Below, one piece after another: positions 1 to 13,000 of a stretch of 64,000 bases of DNA. A model generated the notes under the pieces. That model did not search any database and had not been told where the DNA came from. It saw only the letters and a program-made list of their open reading frames with translations. Numbering within the stretch: the first letter of the stretch is position 1; the number at the start of each line of letters is the position of its first letter. Position numbers and translations under genes: made by a program. The stretch is from Nannobrachium achirus. Taxonomy: Eukaryota > Chordata > Actinopteri > Myctophiformes > Myctophidae. The stretch lies in NCBI GenBank assembly GCA_963921795.1, contig OY997657.1, forward strand, positions 2,999,316 to 3,063,315, read 5' to 3'.

Positions 1-295
1 ATGACTGAAAAAAAACTGCTTTAAGTGGGATGTGAGGGGTCAAACTAGGGGTTTTTAATTATTCTGAATCCATTGCAAGCATTTGTTTTGCATGAAAAAC
101 ATTCCTTGGGCTAAAAACAGACCCCAAAAGACTGTGAAAATTGATGACTCATCACTAAACCATCGTTTTGAGTGGCCATTTCTTGCCCAAGGAATGTTTT
201 TCGTGCAAAACAAATGATTGCAATGGATTCAGAATAATTAAAAACCCCTAGTTTGACCCCTCATATCCCACTTAAAGCAGATTTTTTTTCAGTCA
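1..295. repeat. Foldback (MITE-like) element with ~112-bp inverted arms
   Basis: The first ~112 bases reappear reverse-complemented at about 184-295 with only a few mismatches, around a ~70-bp loop. Both ends carry ATGACTGAAAAAAAA or its complement. This is the architecture of a non-autonomous hairpin DNA element. It touches the window edge, so the true left end is unknown. One arm recurs at about 44600-44712 in the spacer. No coding potential is seen. Confidence 0.75.
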
Positions 296-489
296 TTTTT
301 TCCTTTATATTGTAGTGTATAGTAAGTGAAGGTAGGTAGGTCGTTTTCAAAACTTTGCCCTGGTGGGATTCCTTGGGACTTTTTTTCCCTCACTAAGGAC
401 ATATCGAGGATACAAAATCAGTTGAGTTTGCTACTATTGCAATTTGTTTGAGGTTTAGCCTAATTTTGGCCTAAAATGACTGGACTATA

Positions 490-598
490 AGGGGTCCCTG
501 CTTCATCTCTCTCTCTCAGCCAAGGAGTCCCTGCTTCATCTCTCTCTCAGCTAAGGGGTCCCTGCTTTATATCTCTCTCTCAGCTAAGGGGTCCCTGC

Positions 599-646
<48 letters not shown>

Positions 647-1222
647 AGCTAAGGGGTCCCTGCTTCATCTCTCTCTAAGCTAAGGGGTCCCTGCTTCATC
701 TCTTTCTCAACTAAGGGGTCCCTGCTTCATCTCTCTCTCTCTCTCAGCTAAGGGGTCCCTGCTTCATCTCTCTCTCTCTCTCTCTCTCAGCTAAGGGGTC
801 CCTGCTTCATCTCTCTCTCAGCTAAGGAGTCCCTGCTTCATCTCTCTCTCTCAGCTAAGGGTTCCCTGCTTCATCTCTCTCTCTCAGCTAAGGGGTCCCT
901 GCTTCATCTCTCTCTCTGTCAGCTAAGGGGTCCCTGCTTCATCTCTCTGTCAGCTAAGGGGTCCCTGCTTCATCTCTCTCTCAGCTAAGGGGTCCCTGCT
1001 TCATCTCTCTCTCAGCTAAGGGGTCCCTGCTTCATCTCTCTCTCTTAGCTAATGGGTCCCTGCTTCATCTCTCTGTCAGCTAAGGGGTCCCTGCTTCATC
1101 TCTCTGTCAGCTAAGGGGTCCCTGCTTCATCTCTCTCTCTCAGCTAAGGGGTCCCTGCTTCATCTCTCTCTCTCAGCTAAGGGGTCCCTGCTTCATCTCT
1201 CTGTCAGCTAATGGGTAATTGT
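490..1222. repeat. ~35-bp minisatellite with variable (TC)n core
   Basis: About 20 units of the form GGGGTCCCTGCTTCATCTC followed by a variable TC run and CAGCTAA. A longer (TC)n block lies at about 605-643. The array ends in ACGTTGAAGGACCCCTG, which is the end of a dispersed repeat seen at 18540-18590, 40385-40455, 46030-46090 and 60480-60550. The array therefore looks like a local amplification of one segment of that dispersed repeat. Confidence 0.85.
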
Positions 1223-1307
1223 CCAGAAGACAACGTTGAAGGACCCCTGTCCTAAAGGAACCCCAACAGTTGATGGACAGAACAGGATGTCAGACTACAG
1301 GACTCAC

Positions 1308-1670
1308 CAGCGACCAGGTGTTCGTTGAGGAGCATCATCATCTGGGTCTCGTTCAGTTCCACCTCGCCTTCCTGAAACCACAGGGAAAAAAAGCCAGAAC
1401 AGACACAACGTTATGGCTCAGCGACGGGCAGCGGTGGACAGTAACAAAGTACATTCGCATTTGGCCGTTCGGCCCGGCGGAGGCAGTGGAGTGAGGCATG
1501 GGGGCGTAGAGAAGGGACCACCTAGAGAAGAAGGGACCACCTAGAGAAGGGACCACCTAGAGAAGGGACCACCTAGAGTCCATTACTCACCTGGTCATCA
1601 CCGTACTTCTGGAAGATGTCCAACACCACCTCCTTCTGAGTGGGCAGAGTGACCGAAGCAAAGACACCAC
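1308..1670 (-). other. Copy A start of a second EF-hand module (exons 21-22)
   Basis: Exon 21 (80 nt) encodes [19 protein letters not shown] and exon 22 (64 nt) [20 protein letters not shown]. They are clear paralogues of exons 15-16 of the same gene. Exon 20 ends in phase 1 and exon 21 enters in phase 1, exon 21 ends in phase 0 and exon 22 in phase 1, so the frame runs through. An alternative is a separate neighbouring gene or pseudogene, but no stop, terminator or promoter is seen between 2604 and 1670. Confidence 0.72.
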
Positions 1671-2179
1671 CTGATTGGAGGAAAAGTAAAAGACATAATA
1701 TAAATAAAGAAATACAACTATACAGTACGCCTATGGATTTATTTATCACCTGTAGAGAAGCATTTGCACTACCAGTTGAACTACTGGATTTATGCAGTGG
1801 TTGAAAAAAGTAACTACCGTAAGAACATGAAAATACTGTACTTAAGTGTGATTCTGAGATATGTTTGCTTTACTGGAGTATTTCCATTTTCCACTATTAT
1901 TACTTCTACTCCACCAGTAAGACTCCCTAATCGGGAGATAAGCGACCGTCAGGTCGAATACACAAACTTTAGAAGGCAATGGTAGCCAATCAGGAGGGAA
2001 TATGGGAAATGGGACAGATCCATGTTGATGACATGACTTTAGAGATACTGTGTACCGCTTTGCCATGTGAGAAATGAGGGGTGGAGGTTGTGGTTTGGCA
2101 GCCAAGGAGTGTGTGTGCAAAGTTTGCCATGGATCGGGGCAACGGTGGCGGAGATATGAGTAGGGCAAAAGTGTGACGT

Positions 2180-2210
<31 letters not shown>

Positions 2211-5200
2211 TGACTGACTGACTGACTGACAGACAGACAGCCGGTGGTACTTCTACTCACTACGTCTCAGAGTCAAATATTATACTTTTACTCTACTTTG
2301 TAGATTCTGATAATCTGAGAGTTACCACTTCAGTCAGTAAACATTTCAGCCATTTACGTTAAAACTTTAGTTTCAAGCTGCTTGGTGGATTTAGATGATG
2401 CTGTGACTCACTGGCCATGCTGTCCATGTTTTAATGATTTAAATGATGCTGTGACTCACTGGCCATGCTGTCCATGTTTTAATGATTTAAATGATGCTGT
2501 GACTCACTGGACAGGCTGTCCATTTTTTAATGATTTAAATGATGCTGTGACTCACTTGCCATGCTGTCCATGTTTTAATGATTTAAATGATGCTGTGACT
2601 CACTGGCCATGCTGTCCATGCGTAGCATGAACATGAGGAAGTCCACCAGGGTGATGGTGGATCGCTCCTTCAGCATGGTGTACTGCATCTTCAGGATGTT
2701 CTCGTTCAGCTCGATGCCTGCAGGGGGCGGTATAACACATTATATAAACTCTATGCATGGTTGGGGCAAAGCAAATAGAGCAGTGAATCATGACCATACA
2801 ACCTTTGATCCTATGTGAAAACATATTTTAATATTAAATTATTTGAGATACTACATGTAGTAAACACCCTTTGTTTAGCGATTTTCAAAACATTCTTTTC
2901 ATAGAAACAAAGGTCTCATGTTCATGATTCACTGCCATCCTGGATGGCTTTGTTCGAGGCTTAACATAATTGTTATAAATAGTTTTGTAAAAGTCTATGG
3001 GGAAAATGAATGGGAGATTTTTAAGTGACCCCAGTAAACCACTTCCGCTGCGATGCTCTATTGGAAATTAAAAAAGGTCACAAGTGTTCACTCACCTGCG
3101 AACTTGAGTGCCTTCTTCAACTCTTCGAAGGTCAGGGTTCCTGATTTTGAGACGTTGAATTGATAGAAGATTTTCTGGAAGAAATAAGAAGATTTGACAC
3201 AGTTTTAGATACTTGAGTGAGTGCGCGGACGGAGTGTGGAAATCAAAACTCCTAGTTTCCTAGTGAAAACATTCATTTCGGATGTATCTACTGTATGTGA
3301 TCTACAGTATGTTTTGTCACTAATATTAAAACCTTACCATGAACACTGCAAACTTGCTCCAGAGAACCGTGAATTGCGTGAAGGTCAGTTTCCCCGTTCG
3401 CTCAGTCTGTTTTTAGTAGGTCAAGGAAGTCTTGTGTAAACCATTATGCAAAACTCCAAAAACAGTGTGAACCTATTTAATGTCACGTTCAAAAAGAAGC
3501 AAATAGAAGCAAGGTGCAGGTCTTCATTCAGTAGGGCCACAAGAAGCCCTAGAAAAGTGGTTCTCAACCTGTGGGTCGGGTTAACTTAACGGAACGTTGT
3601 TTTCTCACTCAACTGTAAACAAACCAACATACAGTTGTAAGTGCATAGAGGGTATCTGCACATTTCTAAAATTACAATTTATGGACTTTCTAATACCTCA
3701 ATTGTCAAATATTCGAGGCAGTTGCGAGGCATTGTGAGCTTGTAGATCTGCTATTTTCACAATTTAACCGTGTTATACAAAATGTAATGACTCTTACAAC
3801 TCCAAGTGCTCGTCAGGGTGGGTCGCCGGGTCGGGTCCCCAGTTCAACTATGATTATTTTGGTGGTAAAGGCCTGAAAAGGTTGCGAACCACTGGCCTAG
3901 AAGAATACCCTAATTATTCATACATTTTAGAATCAATGGGATAATAATTTACTAAAAAAAGCATATCATGATAATTGAAACAAGACTTTATAACTAGTGG
4001 CTGAAAGCATAAAGTATTTATGAAAATGTTAAACGAGGTATTAAAATAACATGTAAAGTCCGGTCAAACACCTGTTGCGTTCACATGCAACCAGCAAGAG
4101 CGAGGGAAATAGTGACACCTTCCAGGCCATTAATTAGAACTGCAGCATTTTAAGTACTTTCTTAGCCTCATGTCCATCTGGGAATGCTTTGCCTCCTGGG
4201 TTAAAACACATTAATTAGTAGTGAAGGATACGTCCACCATGGCCAGCATGCTCTTGCAGACGCTCCAGTCAAACTTCACTTTGAGATCTGTGAAAAAGAA
4301 GCAACGAGCAGTTCAGGACTAATGCATCACTACTGTTGATGGTCAGGAGTTGTTTTCGTCTACTAAAACTGTCTGTTGACAAAAACTACATAAACACTAA
4401 GCTATAATGACTTAAACTATGACTAAATATATTGACAATCTCATCACCTAATAAAAACTAGAGGCTCTAACTCGTTCTCCTGCTACACCATCAACATGTG
4501 GAACGCCCTTCCTCAAGCCCTAAAGGAGAGCAAATCCCTAGCCTCCTTCAAAATTGGTATGAAAAGTCACCTCCAGACAGCTGCTACCCGTGACTTGTAA
4601 ATAGACTAAGCCCCCATGCCCCCCCCCCCCTTTTTTATTATTCTTTTTTCTGCCTTTGTATTTGATGTTATGCTTTTGAAACTGATATTATCCTAGATAA
4701 AGTATTATGTTCTATCCGTCTGTCTTTCAATGTTATATGAGATACTTAAAGTGTGGTTCCTGTGGAAATAAGCCTCGGCTTTCTAGGATCTCCTTTTAGT
4801 TGACCTTGTACCAGTGATTTGTACTGTCATGAAACTGTACTTTTTTCTATTGCAAACTTCTAATAAATTCTTCAATCAATCAATCAAAGACTAAAATGTT
4901 AGTGAGGGACTAGTGGAGAAGAGATCCAGTAGAACTAAAAGTCATTTTATGTTTGGTTGCGTTCGGGTGTTGCGCTATGGACACAAATGCGTTGTGAGAG
5001 ATCGGCTATTTTCAGCATGCTACCAAGTGTAAAGTCAGCCACTAAGACTCCATCAGGGCACCGACAAACTCCTTTTTAGTGGAATATCACAGCAGTGACT
5101 CATAATGTCACAGCAGTGACTCATAATGTCAGAGCAGTAAAGACTCACCGGCGGCCACGTGTTCGTTCAGGAGCAGCATCATCTGCTTGGCGTCTACGAC

Positions 5201-8200
5201 CACCTCACCATCCTGACAGCACAGGACAGACAGGACACAGTAAACACAACATTATGACCACCTCACCATCCTGACAGCACAGGACAGACAGGACACAGTA
5301 AACACAACATTATGATCACCTCACCATCCTGACAGCACAGGACAGACAGGACACAGTAAACACAACATTATGACCACCTCACCATCCTGACAGCACAAAG
5401 ACAGACAGGACACAGTAAACACAACATTATGACCACCTCACCATCCTGACAGCACAAAGACAGACAGGACACAGTAAACACAACATTATGACCACCTCAC
5501 CATCCTGACAGCACAGGACAGACAGGACACAGTAAACACAACATTATGATCACCTCACCATCCTGACAGCACAGGACAGACAGGACACAGTAAACACAAC
5601 ATTATGACCACCTCACCATCCTGACAGCACAAAGACAGACAGGACACAGTAAACACAACATTATTGACCATGATGGCCAGTGGTGGACAGAGTACTGAGT
5701 ACATTTACTTGTGTACTGTACTTCAGAACATATTTGAGTGTCGGTATTTTACATCAGTATTTGTATTATTCACTCCACTACATTTCAAAGACACATGCAC
5801 TTTTGAATCCACTACATTTCCAGGAAGGGAAAGGTCAAATAGAAATACGTGCGAGAGCGGCTTGAGATCGTCTGTTTTCACTATCAGTGACATGTTTTGA
5901 CCACTTCTGGAAAAATCTTGGATTGATTAAATGTCAATACAGATTTTTATATTTGGATCATATTTTCAAAAGCAAGTAGTCAAGTACTTTAACTGTAGTA
6001 CAAGTTTGACTGAACAACTTTAACTTGTAGTGGAGTAATGTTTGAGCAGAAGTGTCTGTACTGAAAGTACTTTGTCCACTGTTGCTGAGGAGCAGAACAG
6101 ATGAAGCAACATGAAGAAGGAAAACACTTTGCTCACCTTAACAACGTACTTCTTGAACATGTCGAACACCACTTCCTTCTCAGTGGGGAGAGTGACCTTG
6201 AACAGAACCAATATGATCAGTATAATTGTAGATTTACATGCTGTACAGTTGTGAATTATTACGTTATTACGTTTTCAGTGCAGTGTGTTTTATTGTCTTT
6301 ACCGTGGTGGAGCTCATTACGATTTCCTCCACTTCCACGTATTCCCTGCATGACGAGAGGAAGAAACGTGTCAGATCTTTCTAAAAATGAGAATTGTATT
6401 CAAAAAGACTAAATCAAAGATTAAAAATCAACCCTGGCCACAAGGGGGCTCCTATCCTTACACAACGGTGGTGTCCACACTGCTGGTGACGCTGAAGAAG
6501 AAGCGTCCGCTCTCGTTGGGCTCCAGGAAGCTGGGGACCACCAGGTACTCCCCTGTCTTCAGGAGGACCACCTCCGTCAGGTCCCGGTCCCAGCTGAAGA
6601 ACTTCTTCAGAGGAGCCTTGCTGAGGAAGAAGGAGGCGTCCAGACGTCCTGCTGGGGTCTGGACGGACGGACGGACGGACGGACGGACGGACGGACGGAC
6701 GGACGGACGGACGGACGGACGGACGGACGGACGGACGGGGGGAAGGAGGACACGTTTATGGAACATGAAAATATATAACATTTATGTTGTTTCAATGTTT
6801 TCAATTAGGAAATACGGTGTGTTTATTTGTGCCCTAATGGAAAACGTTACTCACCCCAGCTGGCACCTGTGGAATTTAATGGTGGTAAACAAAAGAGAGA
6901 AGAAAAGAAAACAATGTCAAAGTGGTTGGGCTGTTGGATGAACGGAGAAATGTCAAGGTTCTGTCATGATCTTTGCTAGCCCAACATGTGTTCTGTCCTT
7001 CACACCCAAGTCCTTTAATCCCTGTTTGAGTGACTTATATTTGGATTTTCAAGTAGTTAAAATCATACTGTGTATTCCTTTTAGTATTGTTTTTTGGCAA
7101 CATCCCTTGTCGTTTGTCTATATAGGGGAGGTGTACAAAAAAATGGCTGCTTCCTAACAGCCAAGGATCTTTTGCAATGCAAAAGGAACACTATTTATTA
7201 ACTGTAACCGATTATAAACTTTGAAAGGTAAAAAGTCATGCATGGGGACTTTGTCACACGATGTGATGCAATGTGAGTAGGGGTGTAACTATAGGCTACA
7301 ATTGAACAGCGATACGCATCACGATACGATACAAAGTCACATGATGATACCATATGTTGCTGTTTACATACTGTAACAATATACTTTGCTTGCAGAAATT
7401 AAAATAGATGTTGATGCAGTTACTATATGTTGTTGTTTTTCCCAGGCACCCACCTGGAAGACGGTGAAGCCGGTGGCTCTGAGTCTGGCGTCTCCCAGGG
7501 TGGAGGGTTTCTGCATGAGAGACAGCAGAACCTTGACCTCCAGGTCCTCCACACCTCCCACTGTGAGGCGGTACTGAGGATTCATCCAGAAGGAGGCTGC
7601 AGACGTTGGAAGAAAACATACTGTTCAACTCTTCAGGCTTTACTGCTCTTTTCATGCAAATGTACTGCAAATGTTTCTTTTCCACAGGTTTTTTTCCCTG
7701 TTTTGCCTTTCTAATCTTTATGGAGAATGGAGCGAATTGGCAAGAAACCTGCACTCCATTCTCACTGAAAAACAGAAATCCACCTTCAGAGGTAGATTTA
7801 AACTTCTACGTCAGAGAAGGTCATACAAATAGCAAACATAGCTGATCCACAAGCTCAGTGTTGTAGATCAGCTATCGTAGATCGGCAATTTTCAAACATT
7901 TTAGATAGATAGATAGATAGATAGATACCTTTATTATCCCAAGGGGGAAATTTAGTTGTCCAGTAGTAGCACAGCAGTATACAGTTATTTACAAAGTTAC
8001 AGAGACGTAAGAAAGATAGATAAGAGGGAAAAAACAAACAAAACAAAGACAAGAGCAGTACAGTACCAATAAGGAGAAGGTGCATCAATAGAGGGGGCGA
8101 ATAATATATAAGAATATATACATAAAGTGTCTTGCAAAAGAGACCATAGAGTACTCTTGGTACTTCAAGCACATTTTGATGCCAACACATTCATACCCTT

Positions 8201-9979
8201 ACCCCAGTACATTTTGAGTTCCGGACTTTTACTTGTAACAGAGTACTTCTAAACTGCAGTATTGATACTTTACTTATATTTAGTAAAATATGTGAATAGT
8301 GTTTTCCACCACTCTCTACCTCCCGGGCCAGTGCCACCTCTAAGTATGAGTGAGTGTTCTGTCCACGTACGTTTGTCCAGGCTTCCTCCTGCAGACGTTC
8401 CAGCGATCCACTTGCCGTGGAAGCTCAGGGTCTTCCACTGGGTGGTGACCTCTGTGACCTCTGTGCTCATGAAGACGGGGTTCTCACAGCAAACCGTCAG
8501 CATCTGGAAGAACGTCAGGAAGTCCTTCAACTCCATCCTGACAGACAGACACAGTGAGTCAAAACAGACAGACAGACATGTATAACCAGTAAAGCCTCTA
8601 TCAGAGTCCAGGGTGAAGAGCCTATCACCGCAAACTTTAGGTGATCAGCTATCCACCGAAAGTGAGAAAACAAGTGGAGGCCATCATAGTCAGTCACGGT
8701 GAAGTCCTATCACTGTGACTGACTGGTCTAGATCGACCAATCAGTGAACGGGGTGATGGGCCGATCTGTCTGATAGTAAAAACAGAGAGATGTGTCGGGG
8801 TTCGTGGTGGATAGCTCTTCACCGCGAGTAATGACGTAATGTTGTAGTTTTATGACTTAAAAAGACACCGGGGTGGATAGCTTACCACCGCGGTGCCTAC
8901 TATGATAGGGGCTTAAGACTCCCTAATCGGGAGATAAGCGTCAGTCTCGTCGCATACACAAACTTTAGAAGGCAGTCGTAGCCAATCAGGAGGGAATATG
9001 GGAAATGGGACGGATCCATGTTGATGACATGACTCTAGACATACCGCTTTGCATGATTTTAGGGCAAAATCTGTAGGAGCAGTGTCCAAAAATGTGTTTA
9101 GCAAAAATTGCCCTGATGGTGGCGCTAAATGGAACAGATCCATATTGATGACGTGACTCTAGAGATACTGTGTAACGCTTTGCGGGGCAAAATCTGTAGG
9201 AGCAGTGTCAAGAAGAATGGGCCTCATGGTGGCGCTAGAAGAGGGCCATGTGAGAAATGAGGGGTGGAGGTTGTGGTTTGGCAGCCAAGCAGTGTGTGTG
9301 CACAGTTTGTTATGGATAGACATATTTACCAGAACTCTCCGTCGTCCTTCTTGATCAGTTTGCCACGTTCCTCACAGCTGATGGAGTCCCAGACACTGGA
9401 CCTGAACATCACCATGTATTATATTAACACCCATTCAGAACGGCTACACATTATTGTGTATCATTATTTTATGCTTTAACTATTGAAAAATAGCAGATAT
9501 ACAAGCTCACAGGTGCCGCACTTAGAATTTTGACCCGATTGACCCGAAGTGTCTTTTGAATCCTTTTAAGATTTTTTGAAAAACCCTATGTTTCTATGTC
9601 AGCAATCTGGCCAGCCATCGTCAAAGAAAAGGTCCTTCATGTCACTGGTTCTCAAACCTTTTCATGTGAAGGACCCCCAAAATTATATTTATTTGGCCAC
9701 GGACCACCATCTCAAAATATCTAGTTCCAGGGACCACCAGAAGCAAAATTTTAGTTACAAACGTTCGCTTAAAAAAGACATATATTCAAAGATTTGCACA
9801 CATTTTCACGTCTTTTCAAAAATAGCAGATCTACAAGCTCGCAGCGCAGCACTCGGTGCCGCGCTGCAAGCTTGTATATCTGCTATTTTTCAATAGTTAA
9901 AGCATTCAATAATCCTAGGCCTAAATGGGTTGTTTAATAATAGTTGTGAACATAATGGTCAGTTGTTTATAGCTTGCTA

Positions 9980-10010
<31 letters not shown>

Positions 10011-13000
10011 TGTGTGTGTGTGCGTGTGTGTGCGCGTGCGTGACATACTTGTCACTCCACTTCCCGGTCCATTCCTTTTCTCCCCAGGGGTTCATCAGTT
10101 TCACCAGCAGGTGTCGCTGTTGGGTCAGACTGTTGAAAACCTGCAGAAAACAGGTTTATTTAGTGACAGATCACTCACTGTGTCAGCATGTGTTTACAGT
10201 TCTATTTTCCCCATGCAATGCATTCGAAAAATGTATGTTTTATGGGAAAATGTTTGCTTCCATGGCGTTGAATATTTTTTTCTATAAATGTCTTCTAAAT
10301 CCTTCTAAATCAGTAGTTCTCAACTTCTTCATGTCAAGGACCCCCGAAATTACATGTATTTGGCCATGAATATGTAGTTCCAGGGACCCCCCAGGAGCAA
10401 ATATTTGAGTTACAAATGTTTGCTTTTAAAAAGACATACAGTAGCATGTACAGTACATTACCTCAGTGACTTTGGTGACGATGTAGGTGTGACAAGACAG
10501 CAGTCCAGTGTCCGACACCGTGTTGACCAGCACATCCTGCAAGACACAAGCAACAGGATACAGTCACAAACAACAGGACACAGTCACAAGCAACAGGATA
10601 CAGTCACAAACAACAGGACACAGTCACAAACAACAGGACACAGTCACAAGCAACAGGATACAGTCACAAACAACAGGATACAGTTACAAACAACAGGATA
10701 CAGTTACAAACAACATGATACAGTCACAAACAACAGGATACAGTTACAAACAACAGGATACAGTCACAAGCAACAGGATACAGTTACAAACAACAGGATA
10801 CAGTCACAAACAACAGGATACAGTTACAAACAACAGGATACAGTCAGAGATGGATAGATTATTAGATTACTTTACTTTACTCAAGTAAACATTGTAAAGT
10901 ACTTGGATACACAATGCTTAGTTACTGTACAGCACTGTCTGGCAGAAACCTCCATATTCTAACTGTTCTTTTTTTAGTTTTTTGGTAAAAAAGAAAAAAA
11001 AAAAAACGGCGCCTACTTGATCATACAACAACGACACGCGAAAGCATCAAAAGTAGCAGATTTTTGGGCACTGCTCCTACAGATTTTGCCCTAAAATCAC
11101 ACAAATCGCTATACACAGTATGTCTACACTCATGTCATCAACATGGATCTGTCCCATATAGCGCCACCATCAGGCCAATTTTTTCAAACACATTTTTGGA
11201 CACTACTCCTACACATTTTGCCCTAATATCACGCTGCGACCTGACGGTCCCTTATCTCCCGATTAGGGAGTCTTACTGGTGTAACATCATTTTTCTGTGA
11301 TATTTCAGACTATCTTCTCTCTTTTTGGTTACTTTGTACTTTGCATATTGCACTTGTTATAAGACAGCCTGCAAAGCTTGGTTTTGCTGCTCGTTCTTGT
11401 GTAAAAATGAGCGACAAAAAGAAAGAAAGGAAGGAAGAACGAACAACAAAGAAAAACAAACAGACAAACAAACCCCTCTCATGGCGGTGCTGCAGCACAG
11501 CATGGACTTGTAGCTCAGTGCTCTGGTGATGGACGCCCACAGCAGCTCCTCCTGCTTCTTGTCCACGACCTCCTGCAACTTGTAGGTCATCTGGAAACCC
11601 CCCAAGAAGTCCTTGAAGGCCTCGGCGGGGAACGCATCGTTCATCAGCTTGTAGGAGCCGTACAGCCTGACGGGAGCACAGGAGAGGAGAGCGGTTTAGT
11701 AGAGCGGTTCAATCAGCTGGTATAAGAGCCTTACGACCAAACACAGGAGAGGAGAGCAGTTCAATCAGCTGGTATAAGAGCCTTACAACCAAACACAGGA
11801 GAGGAGAGCAGTTCAATCAGCTGGTATAAGAGCCTTACAACCAAACACAGGAGAGGAGAGCGGTTCAATCAGCTGGTATAAGAGCCTTACAACCCAACAC
11901 AGGAGAGTAGAGCAGTTCAATCAGCTGGTATAAGAGCCTTACAACCAAACACAGGAGAGTAGAGCGGTTCAATCAGCTGGTATAAGAGCCTTACAACCAA
12001 ACACAGGAGAGTAGAGCGGTTCAATCAGCTGGTATAAGAGCCTTACAACCAAACACAGGAGAGTAGAGCGGTTCAATCAGCTGGTATAAGAGCCTTACAA
12101 CCCAACACAGGAGAGTAGAGCAGTTCAATCAGCTGGTATAAGAACCTTACAACCAAATCCAAGAGAGTAGAGCAGTGTTTCTCAAACTTTCACATTTCAA
12201 GGTCTCCCCTGACTCTGACAGTGTACAAATGGAACCAAATGAACCTGTTAGCGTAGGCCTACATACAGTACAGTCTACAGTAGGTGAGGGGTAGTCATAC
12301 TTAGCGTAGGCCTACATACAGTACAGTCTACAGTAGGTGAGGGGTTGTCATACTTAGCGTAGGCCTACATACAGTACAGTCTAGAGTAGGTGAGGGGTAG
12401 TCATACTTAGCGTAGGCCTTCTCCAGCAGAGGAACCCAGAACTCCAGGTTGGTCTTGGAGTAGACGGACAGCAGCTGCTTCTGGAAGGTTGGCAGGTAGT
12501 CATCAACCACCACATCCACCCACTTCCCAAACCTCCAGAACTGAGGAGAGGAGGAGAAGAAGACATTTCACATTAATCACAGTTGTCTCACTATTGCGCT
12601 TTATGCTCTGTTGACTCCACTACAGTTATTCAACAACTTTAGTTACTTGTTACTTTGCAGATTTAGATTTTTCATATTTTTATTATGAAACATACTGTAC
12701 ATGTTAAGCCGTGTTTTACACTTTGTCTATTTGAAAACAGCACATCAAGGTTCAAGGTTGTATTTTATTGTTACATCTTTTGAACAGGTACGTAAGAGTA
12801 AAACTTATTTTAGCTTGGCTTCCTTCACACAATGCATCTACAAGCTTCACAGTTTCAAGCTCAGCTTGATTTTCAGTTCTTTTACGCTTTGCATTACACT
12901 TTATATTTTGATGCCAATCCTTTTGTAGTCAAACAGTGGTTTTTAGTCAATCAATAGCAATGCTCAATGAAATGGGTTACTTTATGTGATCTCTGAACAA

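Larger units (their letters stand above)
2604..6196 (-). other. Copy A first EF-hand module (exons 15-20)
   Basis: Exons 15-20 encode helices and loops aligning with the calpain penta-EF domain: [19 protein letters not shown], then [76 protein letters not shown], and [19 protein letters not shown]. The loop acids are poorly kept. In the third loop the usual Asp positions 1 and 3 are Asn and Ser. In the second loop position 12 is Gln instead of Glu. Ca binding by these loops is therefore doubtful; that is inference from sequence only. Confidence 0.82.

Noticed and set aside
6458..6781. 107-codon minus-strand frame with VRPSVRPS repeats
   Set aside because: It is exon 13 of copy A read through the intronic GGAC microsatellite; the true exon is 6462-6658.
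10541..10850. 20-bp regular repeats resembling a CRISPR or a coding repeat
   Set aside because: Direct tandem units without spacers, lying against a splice acceptor in an intron.
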